From assembly GCA_963790435.1 (NCBI GenBank), contig CAWBOI010000001.1, positions 62,001-126,000 on the forward strand: a DNA stretch of 64,000 bases, in the 5' to 3' direction. Positions 45,523 through 53,905 of the stretch are shown piece after piece (position 1 is the stretch's first letter; every line of letters begins with the position of its first letter). A program made the translations under genes and the position numbers. This DNA is from Ilyomonas sp963790435. Its GTDB lineage: Bacteria > Bacteroidota > Bacteroidia > Chitinophagales > Chitinophagaceae. The notes under the pieces were generated by a model. That model was not told the DNA's origin, searched no databases, and saw nothing but the letters and a program-made list of their open reading frames with translations.

Positions 45523-46164
45523 TCATTTCCACTTCAATGTATTAATCAGATGCTTCATATCATCAACCAAAAAGCGATTGACGGGTTGTAATGAATCTTC
45601 ATTGGGCGTTGCATCAAAATACAATGCACCGCGAAGAAAACGTTGGGTTGAATCGGTCAAAAAAAACTGGTTGGCAGTGGCTACATCGCCTTCTACCGAA
45701 AAGAAAATACCATGCACGCCATTGGGTGTTGCAACCAGCGAATCATTGATCCCTGAGGCGCGGGAAGTGTGCTTATTCGTCATATTATAAGCATCGTTTA
45801 CCAACTTCTCAAGTTTGTATTTGCCTATATTTTTATAACTGATGTAAATGCGTCCGTTGAATTGCGGAAAGTCAATATTTATCCAATACGGATTTTCGGT
45901 AGTGCTATCGAAAAAAGAAGAATCTTTTACAACGTTTCCATACACCGGATATTCAAAACTATAAGGATAGCCAGGCTGATTGAATAACTGATATTCCTTT
46001 TTAGGCAACGGAATGTTGAAGTAGCCCGTTGGCTTTGGCACATAAGGACTGTTGCAGGAAAGGAGAAAAAAGCAGACGACAGTTGTAAGATGACGGATGA
46101 CAGAAGTAAAAGAACTTTGTCGTTGATCACAAACATCTAACATCCAGCACCTAACATCACGCAT
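45523..46164 (-). CDS. gldD: Gliding motility lipoprotein GldD
   Basis: 213 residues. The lipobox FLLSC near residue 37 is followed by NSPYVPKPTGYFNIPLPKKEYQ, the GldD signature. GldD is needed for gliding/T9SS-linked motility in Flavobacterium. It follows gldE with a 1-nt gap, the conserved gldE-gldD order. The first 20-25 residues (MRDVRCWMLDVCDQRQ...) are encoded by heptamer-type repeat DNA, making the n-region unusually long. An alternative start is the second Met (about 46143). Confidence 0.9.
   Translation of the reverse strand: MRDVRCWMLDVCDQRQSSFTSVIRHLTTVVCFFLLSCNSPYVPKPTGYFNIPLPKKEYQLFNQPGYPYSFEYPVYGNVVKDSSFFDSTTENPYWINIDFPQFNGRIYISYKNIGKYKLEKLVNDAYNMTNKHTSRASGINDSLVATPNGVHGIFFSVEGDVATANQFFLTDSTQRFLRGALYFDATPNEDSLQPVNRFLVDDMKHLINTLKWK
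46074..46164. repeat. Heptamer repeat family G inside the gldD 5' end
   Basis: Minus-strand units GATGTTA/GGTGCTG/GATGTTA and plus-strand units GATGACA/GAAGTAA lie inside the coding start of gldD. Related units occur inside cysS. Confidence 0.5.
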
Positions 46165-46165
46165 T

Positions 46166-47491
46166 TTATTTCGCTTCCTGCGGTTTAATGGTTACCTTAA
46201 TCTTTTTCAACCTGTTTTTCACTGCTTGCAAAATAGTAAAATCGAAATCACCGGCAGAGACAACGGTGTGTTCCGGCGGAATAATACCCGCGATTTCCAA
46301 TACTAAACCCGCCAATGAATCACTCTCACCTTTTACTTTATTAAAAGTATCTTCGGGCAAGTGCATCACTTTGGCAACATCGTTTATCATTACATTGCCG
46401 TCAAAAATAAAATTGTTATCGTCTTCCTGTTGATAAGGTGCTTCATCTTCATCAAATTCATCGTGAATATCGCCAATGATTTCTTCCATAATGTCTTCCA
46501 GCGTAACAATGCCACTTGTGCCGCCAAATTCATCAACAACAATGGCAAAGTGAATGTGCTTTTGCCGGAATTCCTGCAACAAATCTTCAATCAACTTATG
46601 TTCGTGAACGTAATAAGGCGGTCGCATGAGTGAATGCCAATCAAAGGTTTTGGATTCATCAATATAAGGCAATAAATCTTTGGTGTTAATCATGCCTTCT
46701 ATCTTATCAAGATTGTCGTTGTAAACCGGCAAGCGGCTGTAATGCAGGGCTTCCACTTGTTGTATCAAAGCTGTAAAAGGAGTGTGGTATTCAATTCCAC
46801 TTACATCCAACCGGGTTTGCATGACTTGTTTAACGGTAATGCTTCCAAACTTTAAAATACCCAATAAAATATCTTTCTCTTCTACTTTTCCTTCGGGATA
46901 AGTAATGTCTATCGCATGAGAAAATTCTTCACTTACATAATTATTTTTTTTGCCGGCAAACGTTTTTTCCAAGGCTTCTGAGCTTTGCAATACGCGGCTT
47001 GCTATTCGGTTAAAAACAAGGTATAAACCTTCCACCACCCAACCGAAATCTTTCGCAAAACGAATGCTGTTATAATCGGCATACAGCTTTGGCAATACTT
47101 CACAAAACAAAATTAAAATAGCAGCTATAAGCAGAAAAGGAATCAGGAAATCGCTCGCATTGGAAAAGTGCAAAAACGAATTGATAATGTAATTACCAAT
47201 TATAATGATAAATATGTTGAACGTGAGCTTAGCCAACTGAAGGGAAGCCAGCAGCACTTTTGGATTTTCAAGTAAATCAATCACACGCTTGTAAGCTTGC
47301 TGCTGTTTTGTTTTTAGCAGGTTTACGTCTTTATAAGTGAGTGAAAAAAAAGCCACTTCAGAACCAGATGCAGAGAAGGAAAGAAAAATGAGCAAAAACA
47401 AAATGATAACCAGCACGGTAGTACCCTGGTTGTTGAAGGCAGCCGCTCCTAACACAGTTTCAAGGTGATGTAAACATAGCGGAGGTTTCAA
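46166..47491 (-). CDS. gldE: Gliding motility-associated CNNM/CBS protein GldE
   Basis: 441 residues. It has a CNNM/DUF21 membrane domain (about 20-200), paired CBS domains (about 215-340, including VMQTRLDVSG and FGGTSGIVTLEDIMEEIIGDI) and a C-terminal CorC/HlyC transporter-associated domain. The start is TTG at 47491, since no ATG is available; the MKPPLCLHHLETVL N-terminus resembles the short leader of GldE. It partners GldD; the family is related to Mg/Co efflux proteins. Confidence 0.9.
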   Translation of the reverse strand: MKPPLCLHHLETVLGAAAFNNQGTTVLVIILFLLIFLSFSASGSEVAFFSLTYKDVNLLKTKQQQAYKRVIDLLENPKVLLASLQLAKLTFNIFIIIIGNYIINSFLHFSNASDFLIPFLLIAAILILFCEVLPKLYADYNSIRFAKDFGWVVEGLYLVFNRIASRVLQSSEALEKTFAGKKNNYVSEEFSHAIDITYPEGKVEEKDILLGILKFGSITVKQVMQTRLDVSGIEYHTPFTALIQQVEALHYSRLPVYNDNLDKIEGMINTKDLLPYIDESKTFDWHSLMRPPYYVHEHKLIEDLLQEFRQKHIHFAIVVDEFGGTSGIVTLEDIMEEIIGDIHDEFDEDEAPYQQEDDNNFIFDGNVMINDVAKVMHLPEDTFNKVKGESDSLAGLVLEIAGIIPPEHTVVSAGDFDFTILQAVKNRLKKIKVTIKPQEAK

Positions 47492-47592
47492 TGGGCAGCG
47501 ATATTTAATTACAATATTAAGGGTTTACACAAAATAAATTGCTTGCCTGCACCTTGAAAGAGGCAGCAATTGTACTCATTTTGTTCACAATT

Positions 47593-48030
47593 TTAAAAAG
47601 GTAAGTCTTCTGATAAAGGGGGTATTGCGGGCGGTTCTTCTCCGGTAAAATTTTCGTGCTCGCCGGTTGACTGATTTTTAGGATGGTTATTAAAATCACT
47701 GCGTTTTTCAAGCATAATCAGGTTGTCGCAAACCACTTCAGTAGCAAATTTTTTGTTGCCCTCTTTGTCTTCCCAACTTCGGGTGCGCAATCTCCCTTCT
47801 ACATAAATTAAGCTGCCTTTGTGTAAGTATTTTTGTGCCAGTTCGGCAAGTCCGCGCCACAGCACAACGGTATGCCATTCAGTTTGCGAAACTAACTTTC
47901 CGCCTTTGTCTTTGTAAGTTTCTGTAGTAGCCAGCGGAAATTTAGCTACGCCAATATTACCTTCCAGATATTGAATGTCGGGGTCTTTCCCAAGATTTCC
48001 AATTAATACTACTTTATTTACGCCTCTCAT
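47593..48030 (-). CDS. ssb: Single-stranded DNA-binding protein
   Basis: 145 residues. The OB fold begins MRGVNKVVLIGNLGKDPD and includes WHTVVLWRGLAELAQKYLHKGSLIYVEG. The acidic C-terminal tip ends PPLSEDLPF, the protein-interaction tail. Roles in replication and repair. It follows cysS on the same strand but has its own promoter. Confidence 0.97.
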   Translation of the reverse strand: MRGVNKVVLIGNLGKDPDIQYLEGNIGVAKFPLATTETYKDKGGKLVSQTEWHTVVLWRGLAELAQKYLHKGSLIYVEGRLRTRSWEDKEGNKKFATEVVCDNLIMLEKRSDFNNHPKNQSTGEHENFTGEEPPAIPPLSEDLPF

Positions 48031-48087
48031 AACTATCAGGTTTAACCAGCGGAAGTGAATGTTTATGTAAAGCTAAAATTTGTTATT

Positions 48088-48117
48088 CAAATGAACGCTA
48101 ATAAATTCATTTGCAAA
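48088..48117 (-). promoter_or_regulatory. Promoter for ssb
   Basis: On the minus strand TTTG (48117-48114), an 18-nt spacer and TTCATTTG (48095-48088), one mismatch from TAnnTTTG. Confidence 0.45.
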
Positions 48118-48166
48118 TAAAGATAATACTGATAGGTAAACAGGCTGTTTTTTAAGCAAAAACAAA

Positions 48167-49714
48167 TCATCCGATTGTATAGGTAGTGGTGCCGTTTTTT
48201 TCATCTTTCATTTGAATGCCCAATGAAGCCAGCCTTTTGCGGATGTTATCACTTGTTACATAGTTTTTTTCCTCTTTTGCCCTTTTGCGCAAATCAATCA
48301 GCAAATCCATAATGCCATCTACCTGGTAAGAATTAGCAGGTTTGATGTCTTTCAAACCTAAAATGTCCTCAACATAAACTTTGATTTTTTCTTTCATCAT
48401 TTGCAACGTAGCAGCACTAATGGCATCGTAAGAAAGATGTTTGTCCTTTAAGCCATTGATGACAGGAACCAGTTCAAACAAATTGGCTAATACTTTTGCT
48501 GTATTGAAATCGTCTTCTATAAACTCATCCATTTCATTCAGTAGCCGCAAGCATTTTGCATCGAGTTCTTCTTGTTCAGATGACAGTTGATGGTTGATGG
48601 TTGGCAGAATTGAGTTCTCGTCTGTCATCTTACTTCTATCATCTGTCAACTTCTTCAGATTTTCATACGCTTCCCATAAACGCTTCAAGCCTTTTTCCGC
48701 GGCCTGTAAAGCTTCATTGCTAAAATCGAGCGGACTGCGATACTGCGTTTGCAAAATAAAAAACCGGATGGTCATCGGGTGATAAGCTTTTTCCAGCACC
48801 GGATGATTGCCGCTGAACAGTTCACTCAGCTTAATAACGTTGTTGTAGCTTTTGCCCATCTTGCGCCCGTTGATGGTGATCATGTTGTTATGAATCCAGT
48901 ATCTCGCCATCATTTCACCATTGCAAACGGCGCTTTGCGCAATCTCGCATTCGTGATGCGGAAACTGCAAATCCATGCCGCCACCATGAATGTCAAACTG
49001 TTCACCCAGATACTTTCCGCTCATGGCTGAACATTCGATGTGCCATCCCGGAAAGCCTTCGCCCCACGGACTTTGCCAGCGCATAATGTGTTCGGGCGGC
49101 GCTTTTTTCCAAAGGGCAAAATCGGTTTTATTATGCTTCTCTTCCTGGTTGTCGAGTTCGCGCGTGGTTTCTATCATCTCCTCCAAAATACGTCCGCTTA
49201 AGATGCCATAAGGCAAACCCTTTGGTGTAAAATCTTCGTCGTATTTTTTTACATCAAAATAAACTGAGCCATTTACTTCATAAGCATAGCCATCCCTAAT
49301 GATTTTTTTAATCATTTCTATCTGCTCAACAATATGCCCGGTGGCTGTGGGTTCAATGTTGGGCGGTAGCGTGTTGAATTGTTCCATGCCCCAATGAAAC
49401 AGGCTGGTATATTTTTGCACCAGCTCCATGGGTTCCAGCTTTTCTATTACCGCTTTTTTGCTGATTTTATCTTCCGCTTCTCTGCCTTCTTCTTCAAAAT
49501 GACCGGCATCAGTTATATTACGAACATACCGAACTTTATAGCCTTTGTGTTGGAAATACCGGTTAATAACATCAAACGTAATGTAAGGCCTTGCATGACC
49601 CAAATGGCTTTCGCCGCTTACGGTTGGTCCACATACATACATACCTACATAACCGTTGACGATCGGTTTGAATTCTTCTTTTTTTCGGGTTAATGAATTA
49701 TACACTGTCAGCAT
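48167..49714 (-). CDS. cysS: Cysteinyl-tRNA synthetase
   Basis: 515 residues. The class I HIGH-type motif is ESHLGHARP (about 35-43). Zinc-ligand blocks include CGPTVSGESH, WHIECSAMS and HHECEIAQS. The KMSKS motif appears as GRKMGKSYNN. It charges tRNA-Cys. Between the catalytic and anticodon-binding regions is an insert of about 24 residues (LTDDRSKMTDENSILPTINH) encoded by heptamer-type repeat DNA. The reading frame stays open, so the enzyme is probably functional. Confidence 0.97.
   Translation of the reverse strand: MLTVYNSLTRKKEEFKPIVNGYVGMYVCGPTVSGESHLGHARPYITFDVINRYFQHKGYKVRYVRNITDAGHFEEEGREAEDKISKKAVIEKLEPMELVQKYTSLFHWGMEQFNTLPPNIEPTATGHIVEQIEMIKKIIRDGYAYEVNGSVYFDVKKYDEDFTPKGLPYGILSGRILEEMIETTRELDNQEEKHNKTDFALWKKAPPEHIMRWQSPWGEGFPGWHIECSAMSGKYLGEQFDIHGGGMDLQFPHHECEIAQSAVCNGEMMARYWIHNNMITINGRKMGKSYNNVIKLSELFSGNHPVLEKAYHPMTIRFFILQTQYRSPLDFSNEALQAAEKGLKRLWEAYENLKKLTDDRSKMTDENSILPTINHQLSSEQEELDAKCLRLLNEMDEFIEDDFNTAKVLANLFELVPVINGLKDKHLSYDAISAATLQMMKEKIKVYVEDILGLKDIKPANSYQVDGIMDLLIDLRKRAKEEKNYVTSDNIRKRLASLGIQMKDEKNGTTTYTIG
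48580..48652. repeat. Heptamer repeat family G inside cysS
   Basis: Minus-strand units GACAGAT/GATAGAA/GTAAGAT/GACAGAC have a 7-nt period, then AACCATCAACCATCAACTG. It shares GATRACAGAAGTAA-type sequence with the gldD start region. Confidence 0.6.
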
Positions 49715-49858
49715 GGCGCGAAGATAATCAACCAGGATTTTATACGATTATTCTGATTGGGAAGATGAATACAGATTTTTAAAATAATCTCGTTAAAATT
49801 ATTTGAATTATGGCTCATCAGTTGAATCAGAACAATCGCATAAAATCCTGGTTCAGGC

Positions 49859-50977
49859 CTACTTTCGTAAACTCACATCGCTTACCAGCATCGTATGATC
49901 GCTCAGGCCTTCGTCCACCATATCAAATTGCCTGACGCTGAACGTGCTGTCAGGTAAAATATAATCAATGCGAAGCGTTGGTGCCAATGCGTTGTAGCTT
50001 TTACCAATGCCAAAATCTTTTTGTAAAAATGCATCCTGCCGCAAACCGCGAATGGTAAAGTAAGTGTAGGAATTGGGTACGTCGTTAAAATCCCCGCACA
50101 TAATGGATGCACGTTGGCTGTTATTGATCTCTTTGTTTACCACATCCGCCTGAAGGCTCCGTTTTTTGAAAGCGATTTTCATTTTTGAAACGATGTTTTT
50201 CGATGCTTGCAAGGCCACATCATTTTGCTCAGCAACTTTATCCATATCAGCATAATCTTCCCCTGAAAATTTGAATGATTGCAAATGCGAGGTGTAAATG
50301 CGAAACGTATCATCGCCCCGTTTTATATCGGTGAAAATCAAACTCTCATAACTGTAATGCGGATACTTGATTTTTCCGGTATCTACAATTTTAAATTTTG
50401 AAAAAATGATGGAGCCGTACTGATAAAATCCATTTTTTCTATCTACATCTTTTGAAAAATAGTAATACGGAAATTGTGATGAAAACAAACTTATATTATC
50501 CGCTTCTGCACCTTGTGTAAGCGAATGATTAAACTCCTGCAAACAAATAATATCGGGTTGTAACTGAAGAATAGCACCAGCAATTTCAGTGCGGTTGTGT
50601 TTGCGCGTTAAGCTGTTGTTGCTTAAGCCGTACATGTTGCCGACATTCCAGTCAACAATACGAATTGCATTCGCTTCTTTTTTAGTATTGAAATGATTGG
50701 TAAAATGAATGGCAAATAACACATTCATTTGCTTGTAACCCAACAACAGCACAACCAGCGGAAGCAAGGCGTAGCGCGGCTTTACTATCAACCAAAAAAT
50801 AAGAATAAAAAAGAGCAGAACGGCTAAATAAGGAAACGTCAAACTAAAAAAACCAATGGGCCACCACTGATTGGGTGAAACAAATGGCGACAGGCAGGCA
50901 ACTGCATACAAAGCACAGCAAAGGAGTGTTAGAAAAAAAATAATGCGCCTTGTTAAGTTTCGAAGCGTGCCTGCCAT
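49859..50977 (-). CDS. Membrane-anchored endonuclease/exonuclease/phosphatase (EEP) protein, copy 1
   Basis: 372 residues from the ATG at 50977. Three N-terminal membrane helices (about 10-100) are followed by the EEP fold with DWNVGNMYG, IICLQEF, GDFNDVPNS and the C-terminal SDHTMLVSD. The metal and catalytic residues of the DNase I-like family are present. The substrate (DNA, inositol phosphate or lipid) is not predictable. It has the same architecture as the neighbour at 51008, so the pair is a tandem duplication. Confidence 0.88.
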   Translation of the reverse strand: MAGTLRNLTRRIIFFLTLLCCALYAVACLSPFVSPNQWWPIGFFSLTFPYLAVLLFFILIFWLIVKPRYALLPLVVLLLGYKQMNVLFAIHFTNHFNTKKEANAIRIVDWNVGNMYGLSNNSLTRKHNRTEIAGAILQLQPDIICLQEFNHSLTQGAEADNISLFSSQFPYYYFSKDVDRKNGFYQYGSIIFSKFKIVDTGKIKYPHYSYESLIFTDIKRGDDTFRIYTSHLQSFKFSGEDYADMDKVAEQNDVALQASKNIVSKMKIAFKKRSLQADVVNKEINNSQRASIMCGDFNDVPNSYTYFTIRGLRQDAFLQKDFGIGKSYNALAPTLRIDYILPDSTFSVRQFDMVDEGLSDHTMLVSDVSLRK

Positions 50978-51007
50978 GTTGTAAAAATAAAGCAAGCTTT
51001 GTATTGT

Positions 51008-52120
51008 TTACTGTTCTTTCCATATCAAATCTGCTACAACAGGATAATGGTCGCCCAGCTTGCGGTGAACCACCGTGCATTGCTGCACAATAAAATGTTG
51101 GTCGGGAAAACACATATCAATGCGCAGAGTAGGAGCGATGTTGTAAAACGTTGCGCCAATGCCGTTTCCTTTCTTTAAAAACGCGTCCTGGCTATTGCCT
51201 TTTAAGAGCTTATAACTGTACATGCAGGAAGTTGCATTCATATCGCCGCAATAAATGTTTGGATGCGAACTGGTGTCTAACACACGGCGTATTTTGGCGG
51301 CTTGCACATCATGTAAAACTTCTACTTCGCGAAGCCGCTCCTGCACATGATTTTTATAAATGAAGATTTTTTTAGCTACCCTTCTTTTGCCAACGTAGCC
51401 TTGCGCTGAATCGGGAAATAAAAAATAAGAAGCAAGATGCGCACTGTTGATGCGAACAATTTTGTTGTGCAGTTTTACATCGCCACAAATGAAAAATTCG
51501 TTATGAACATCTTGCCGGACTTGCATTCGGCCGCTATCTAAAAAAGGTGTTTTGCTGGCGATAGCAGTGCCTCTTTCAATCTCACCGTAAAAGGTTTTTA
51601 GCTGATCGTCTCTTGAAAAAAGAAGATAGGGATAACCAATCGAATCCAGTTCATGTTTTTCAGAAGGCAAATCGCGGCTATTGAATGCATTGTAATATTC
51701 CTGAATGCAAATAACATCAGGATTGTATTCTGAAATCGTCTCCAGCATTTGCTTTCGTTCAATAGCATCGGGAAACCGGAGCGGCGCAGGGTTTACAAAA
51801 CTCGATACGTTCCATGTCATGATTCGGATAGCACCAGTATCTTTTTGCATTTGCCATTTTGCAAAAGGATGGATGGCAACGACATGGAAAAAATTATACA
51901 AACCCGGTGTCAAAATCAAAAAGAAAACCAGCGACCATTTTTTGTTGAAAAACAAATTGATGACGGCAAGAAAAAAAACGAGCAAAAACAAATAGGGAAA
52001 CAACAACGCAAAAAAAACGGCGTAGCTGAAAACAGAGGACGGTATAAATTGTGTACAACAGGAAATGAGAAAAACAACAGCCAACAGAGCATTGGCCAAC
52101 CAAACAATGGTTCGTAACAT
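51008..52120 (-). CDS. Membrane-anchored EEP family protein, copy 2
   Basis: 370 residues. The N-terminal membrane helices are followed by TWNVSSFVN, VICIQEYYN, CGDMNATSC and the final GDHYPVVADL. It lies 30 nt upstream of copy 1 on the same strand, and the two share the C-terminal pattern APTLRID followed by a short variable stretch. Pairs like this are common in Bacteroidetes; the role is unknown. Confidence 0.88.
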   Translation of the reverse strand: MLRTIVWLANALLAVVFLISCCTQFIPSSVFSYAVFFALLFPYLFLLVFFLAVINLFFNKKWSLVFFLILTPGLYNFFHVVAIHPFAKWQMQKDTGAIRIMTWNVSSFVNPAPLRFPDAIERKQMLETISEYNPDVICIQEYYNAFNSRDLPSEKHELDSIGYPYLLFSRDDQLKTFYGEIERGTAIASKTPFLDSGRMQVRQDVHNEFFICGDVKLHNKIVRINSAHLASYFLFPDSAQGYVGKRRVAKKIFIYKNHVQERLREVEVLHDVQAAKIRRVLDTSSHPNIYCGDMNATSCMYSYKLLKGNSQDAFLKKGNGIGATFYNIAPTLRIDMCFPDQHFIVQQCTVVHRKLGDHYPVVADLIWKEQ

Positions 52121-52143
52121 CGCTTTTATTTAGATTGAGATTA

Positions 52144-53067
52144 TCATAAGTCTTCCTTGCTGGCTTTTCTCAGATAATCTTTCTCCTCATTGCTTAGCGA
52201 GCCATAACCATCTTCATTTATTTTATCTAAAATTTCGTCTAACTTTTGTTGCGAAAAACGGGAGGAAACTTTTTGATAAGGCTTCTTGGTTGATTTATAA
52301 AACATCTGGTTTTTGTTTGGTTTTGTATATTTTTTTTCAGGATTGAATAAGTTATTTACCCAATCAAAAAAGTTGTTCATCCAAAGGCTCCAATCGCTGC
52401 CTTGTTGCATTTGTTTGATAAAAACAAACCCGGTGGCAGCACCAGCAAGATGTGCAATGGCGGTTCCCGCATTTGCCGAAGCAATGGTAGCATAATCGAA
52501 CGCAATAAAAATGAGGGTAAGCACCCACAAAGGAATGCCACCGTTAAGCATCGGCAGCAAGCGATAAGTAGGAGCCAAAGTGGTAGTGGCAACCGCAATC
52601 GCCATCACCGCAGAACCTGCGCCGATTAGGGGAAAAACCGTATCTACATTAGCTCGTAGCACAGGAAATGTATATTGTGTGGCAATGAAAAACAAAGCCC
52701 CTGCAAAGCCGCCATACAAATAAATCGGAATGATTTTTTTGTTGCCTGTCAAGTCTTGCAAAATATAACCAAAACCCCACAACCAAAGCACCGTTCCAAT
52801 CAAGCTCCAGATGCTTTCGTGCGTAAACATGTAACTGATAATCGTCCAGGGTCTTGTAGCTAATGTATGAACATTCGCAGGCAATACAAACCATCCCAGC
52901 ACATCTTTATAAAAGCCAGCAATATCGCTTTCGGACAAGTAAAAAATAATCTTGATAAAATTAACCAGCACAAAAACCACCGCATTAATGATGATGAGCC
53001 ACACCAGCGCATTGCGGTCGGAGCCAAGCAAGATAGAGTTGTGTTTATTCTGTCGCATCACTGCCAT
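52144..53067 (-). CDS. Rhomboid family protein, divergent, with long basic tail
   Basis: 307 residues. There are six membrane helices. The catalytic Ser lies in GAGSAVMA (about residue 148) and the His in AIAHLAGAATG (about 204), so the Ser-His dyad is kept. The usual HxxxxHxxxN oxyanion motif of helix 2 is not: here it reads HESIWSLIGT. A cytoplasmic tail of about 85 residues is rich in Lys/Gln/Tyr and ends with an acidic helix (DEILDKINEDGYGSLSNEEK) also found at the end of other Bacteroidetes rhomboids. It follows the canonical rhomboid gene by 51 nt. Confidence 0.88.
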   Translation of the reverse strand: MAVMRQNKHNSILLGSDRNALVWLIIINAVVFVLVNFIKIIFYLSESDIAGFYKDVLGWFVLPANVHTLATRPWTIISYMFTHESIWSLIGTVLWLWGFGYILQDLTGNKKIIPIYLYGGFAGALFFIATQYTFPVLRANVDTVFPLIGAGSAVMAIAVATTTLAPTYRLLPMLNGGIPLWVLTLIFIAFDYATIASANAGTAIAHLAGAATGFVFIKQMQQGSDWSLWMNNFFDWVNNLFNPEKKYTKPNKNQMFYKSTKKPYQKVSSRFSQQKLDEILDKINEDGYGSLSNEEKDYLRKASKEDL

Positions 53068-53118
53068 AAATATCGGTTTTCAAAAGTGAATACAAATGTC
53101 TGCAAAAGCTGTTAAGCA

Positions 53119-53823
53119 TTAATAAATTTTGCGGCGGTTATTTTTATTCCAAAACCAAACCAACAGGATACCCACCAACGCACCGCCCAAATGCGCTACG
53201 TGTGCCACATTATCGCCGGCACTGTTTTGTATCGCTTGCATAAGCTCTAATCCTGCGTAAATTAATACAAACCACTTCGCTTTTAAAGGTAGAAAGAAAT
53301 ACAGGTAAATGTAAGTATTCGGAAATAAAAATCCAAAAGCGGCAAGGCAGCCAAATACGGCGCCGGATGCGCCGAGCGTAGGTTCATCAATGCGTGATGT
53401 AACAGCACTGCTGGCAGCACTTTGTTCCGGCAAACTCAACGAATGGAACAAGGCAAGCAGATGCTGGTTTTCTACATACAGCACAATCATGTGGCACAAC
53501 GCAGCGCCCAAACCGCAGGCGAGATAAAAAATAATAAATCTGCGCGGCCCCCATAAGTTTTCGAGGACAGAACCAAACATCCACAAGGCAAACATATTAC
53601 TGAGAATATGACCCCAACTGCCGTGCATAAACAGGTGCGTAACAAACTGCCAGGGTTCAAACAATTTGCTTTGCCAGCTATGCAGTGCAAATAAATCATC
53701 AAAAGAAAAAGGAAGGTTGGGTGCAACAAAGCTTTGCGCCAGAAACACAAGCACATTAATGATGATAAGATTTTTAATTGCAGTTGGTAAAATCTGAAAA
53801 CTACCGGGTCTAAATTCTGTCAT
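53119..53823 (-). CDS. Rhomboid intramembrane serine protease
   Basis: 234 residues, six membrane helices. All active-site features are present: HGSWGHILSN in helix 2, the nucleophile in GASGAVFG (about residue 155), and HVAHLGGALVG for the catalytic His. It cleaves membrane proteins within or near their transmembrane segments. It is upstream of the divergent rhomboid at 52144, probably in one transcript. Confidence 0.93.
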   Translation of the reverse strand: MTEFRPGSFQILPTAIKNLIIINVLVFLAQSFVAPNLPFSFDDLFALHSWQSKLFEPWQFVTHLFMHGSWGHILSNMFALWMFGSVLENLWGPRRFIIFYLACGLGAALCHMIVLYVENQHLLALFHSLSLPEQSAASSAVTSRIDEPTLGASGAVFGCLAAFGFLFPNTYIYLYFFLPLKAKWFVLIYAGLELMQAIQNSAGDNVAHVAHLGGALVGILLVWFWNKNNRRKIY

Positions 53824-53905
53824 GCTTTAAAAAAGGCTTTCGTAAATAACGATAAAAACAAAGGTTTCATTTTTTTGCCGGATCACTTGTTAAGTAATCA
53901 GCAAT

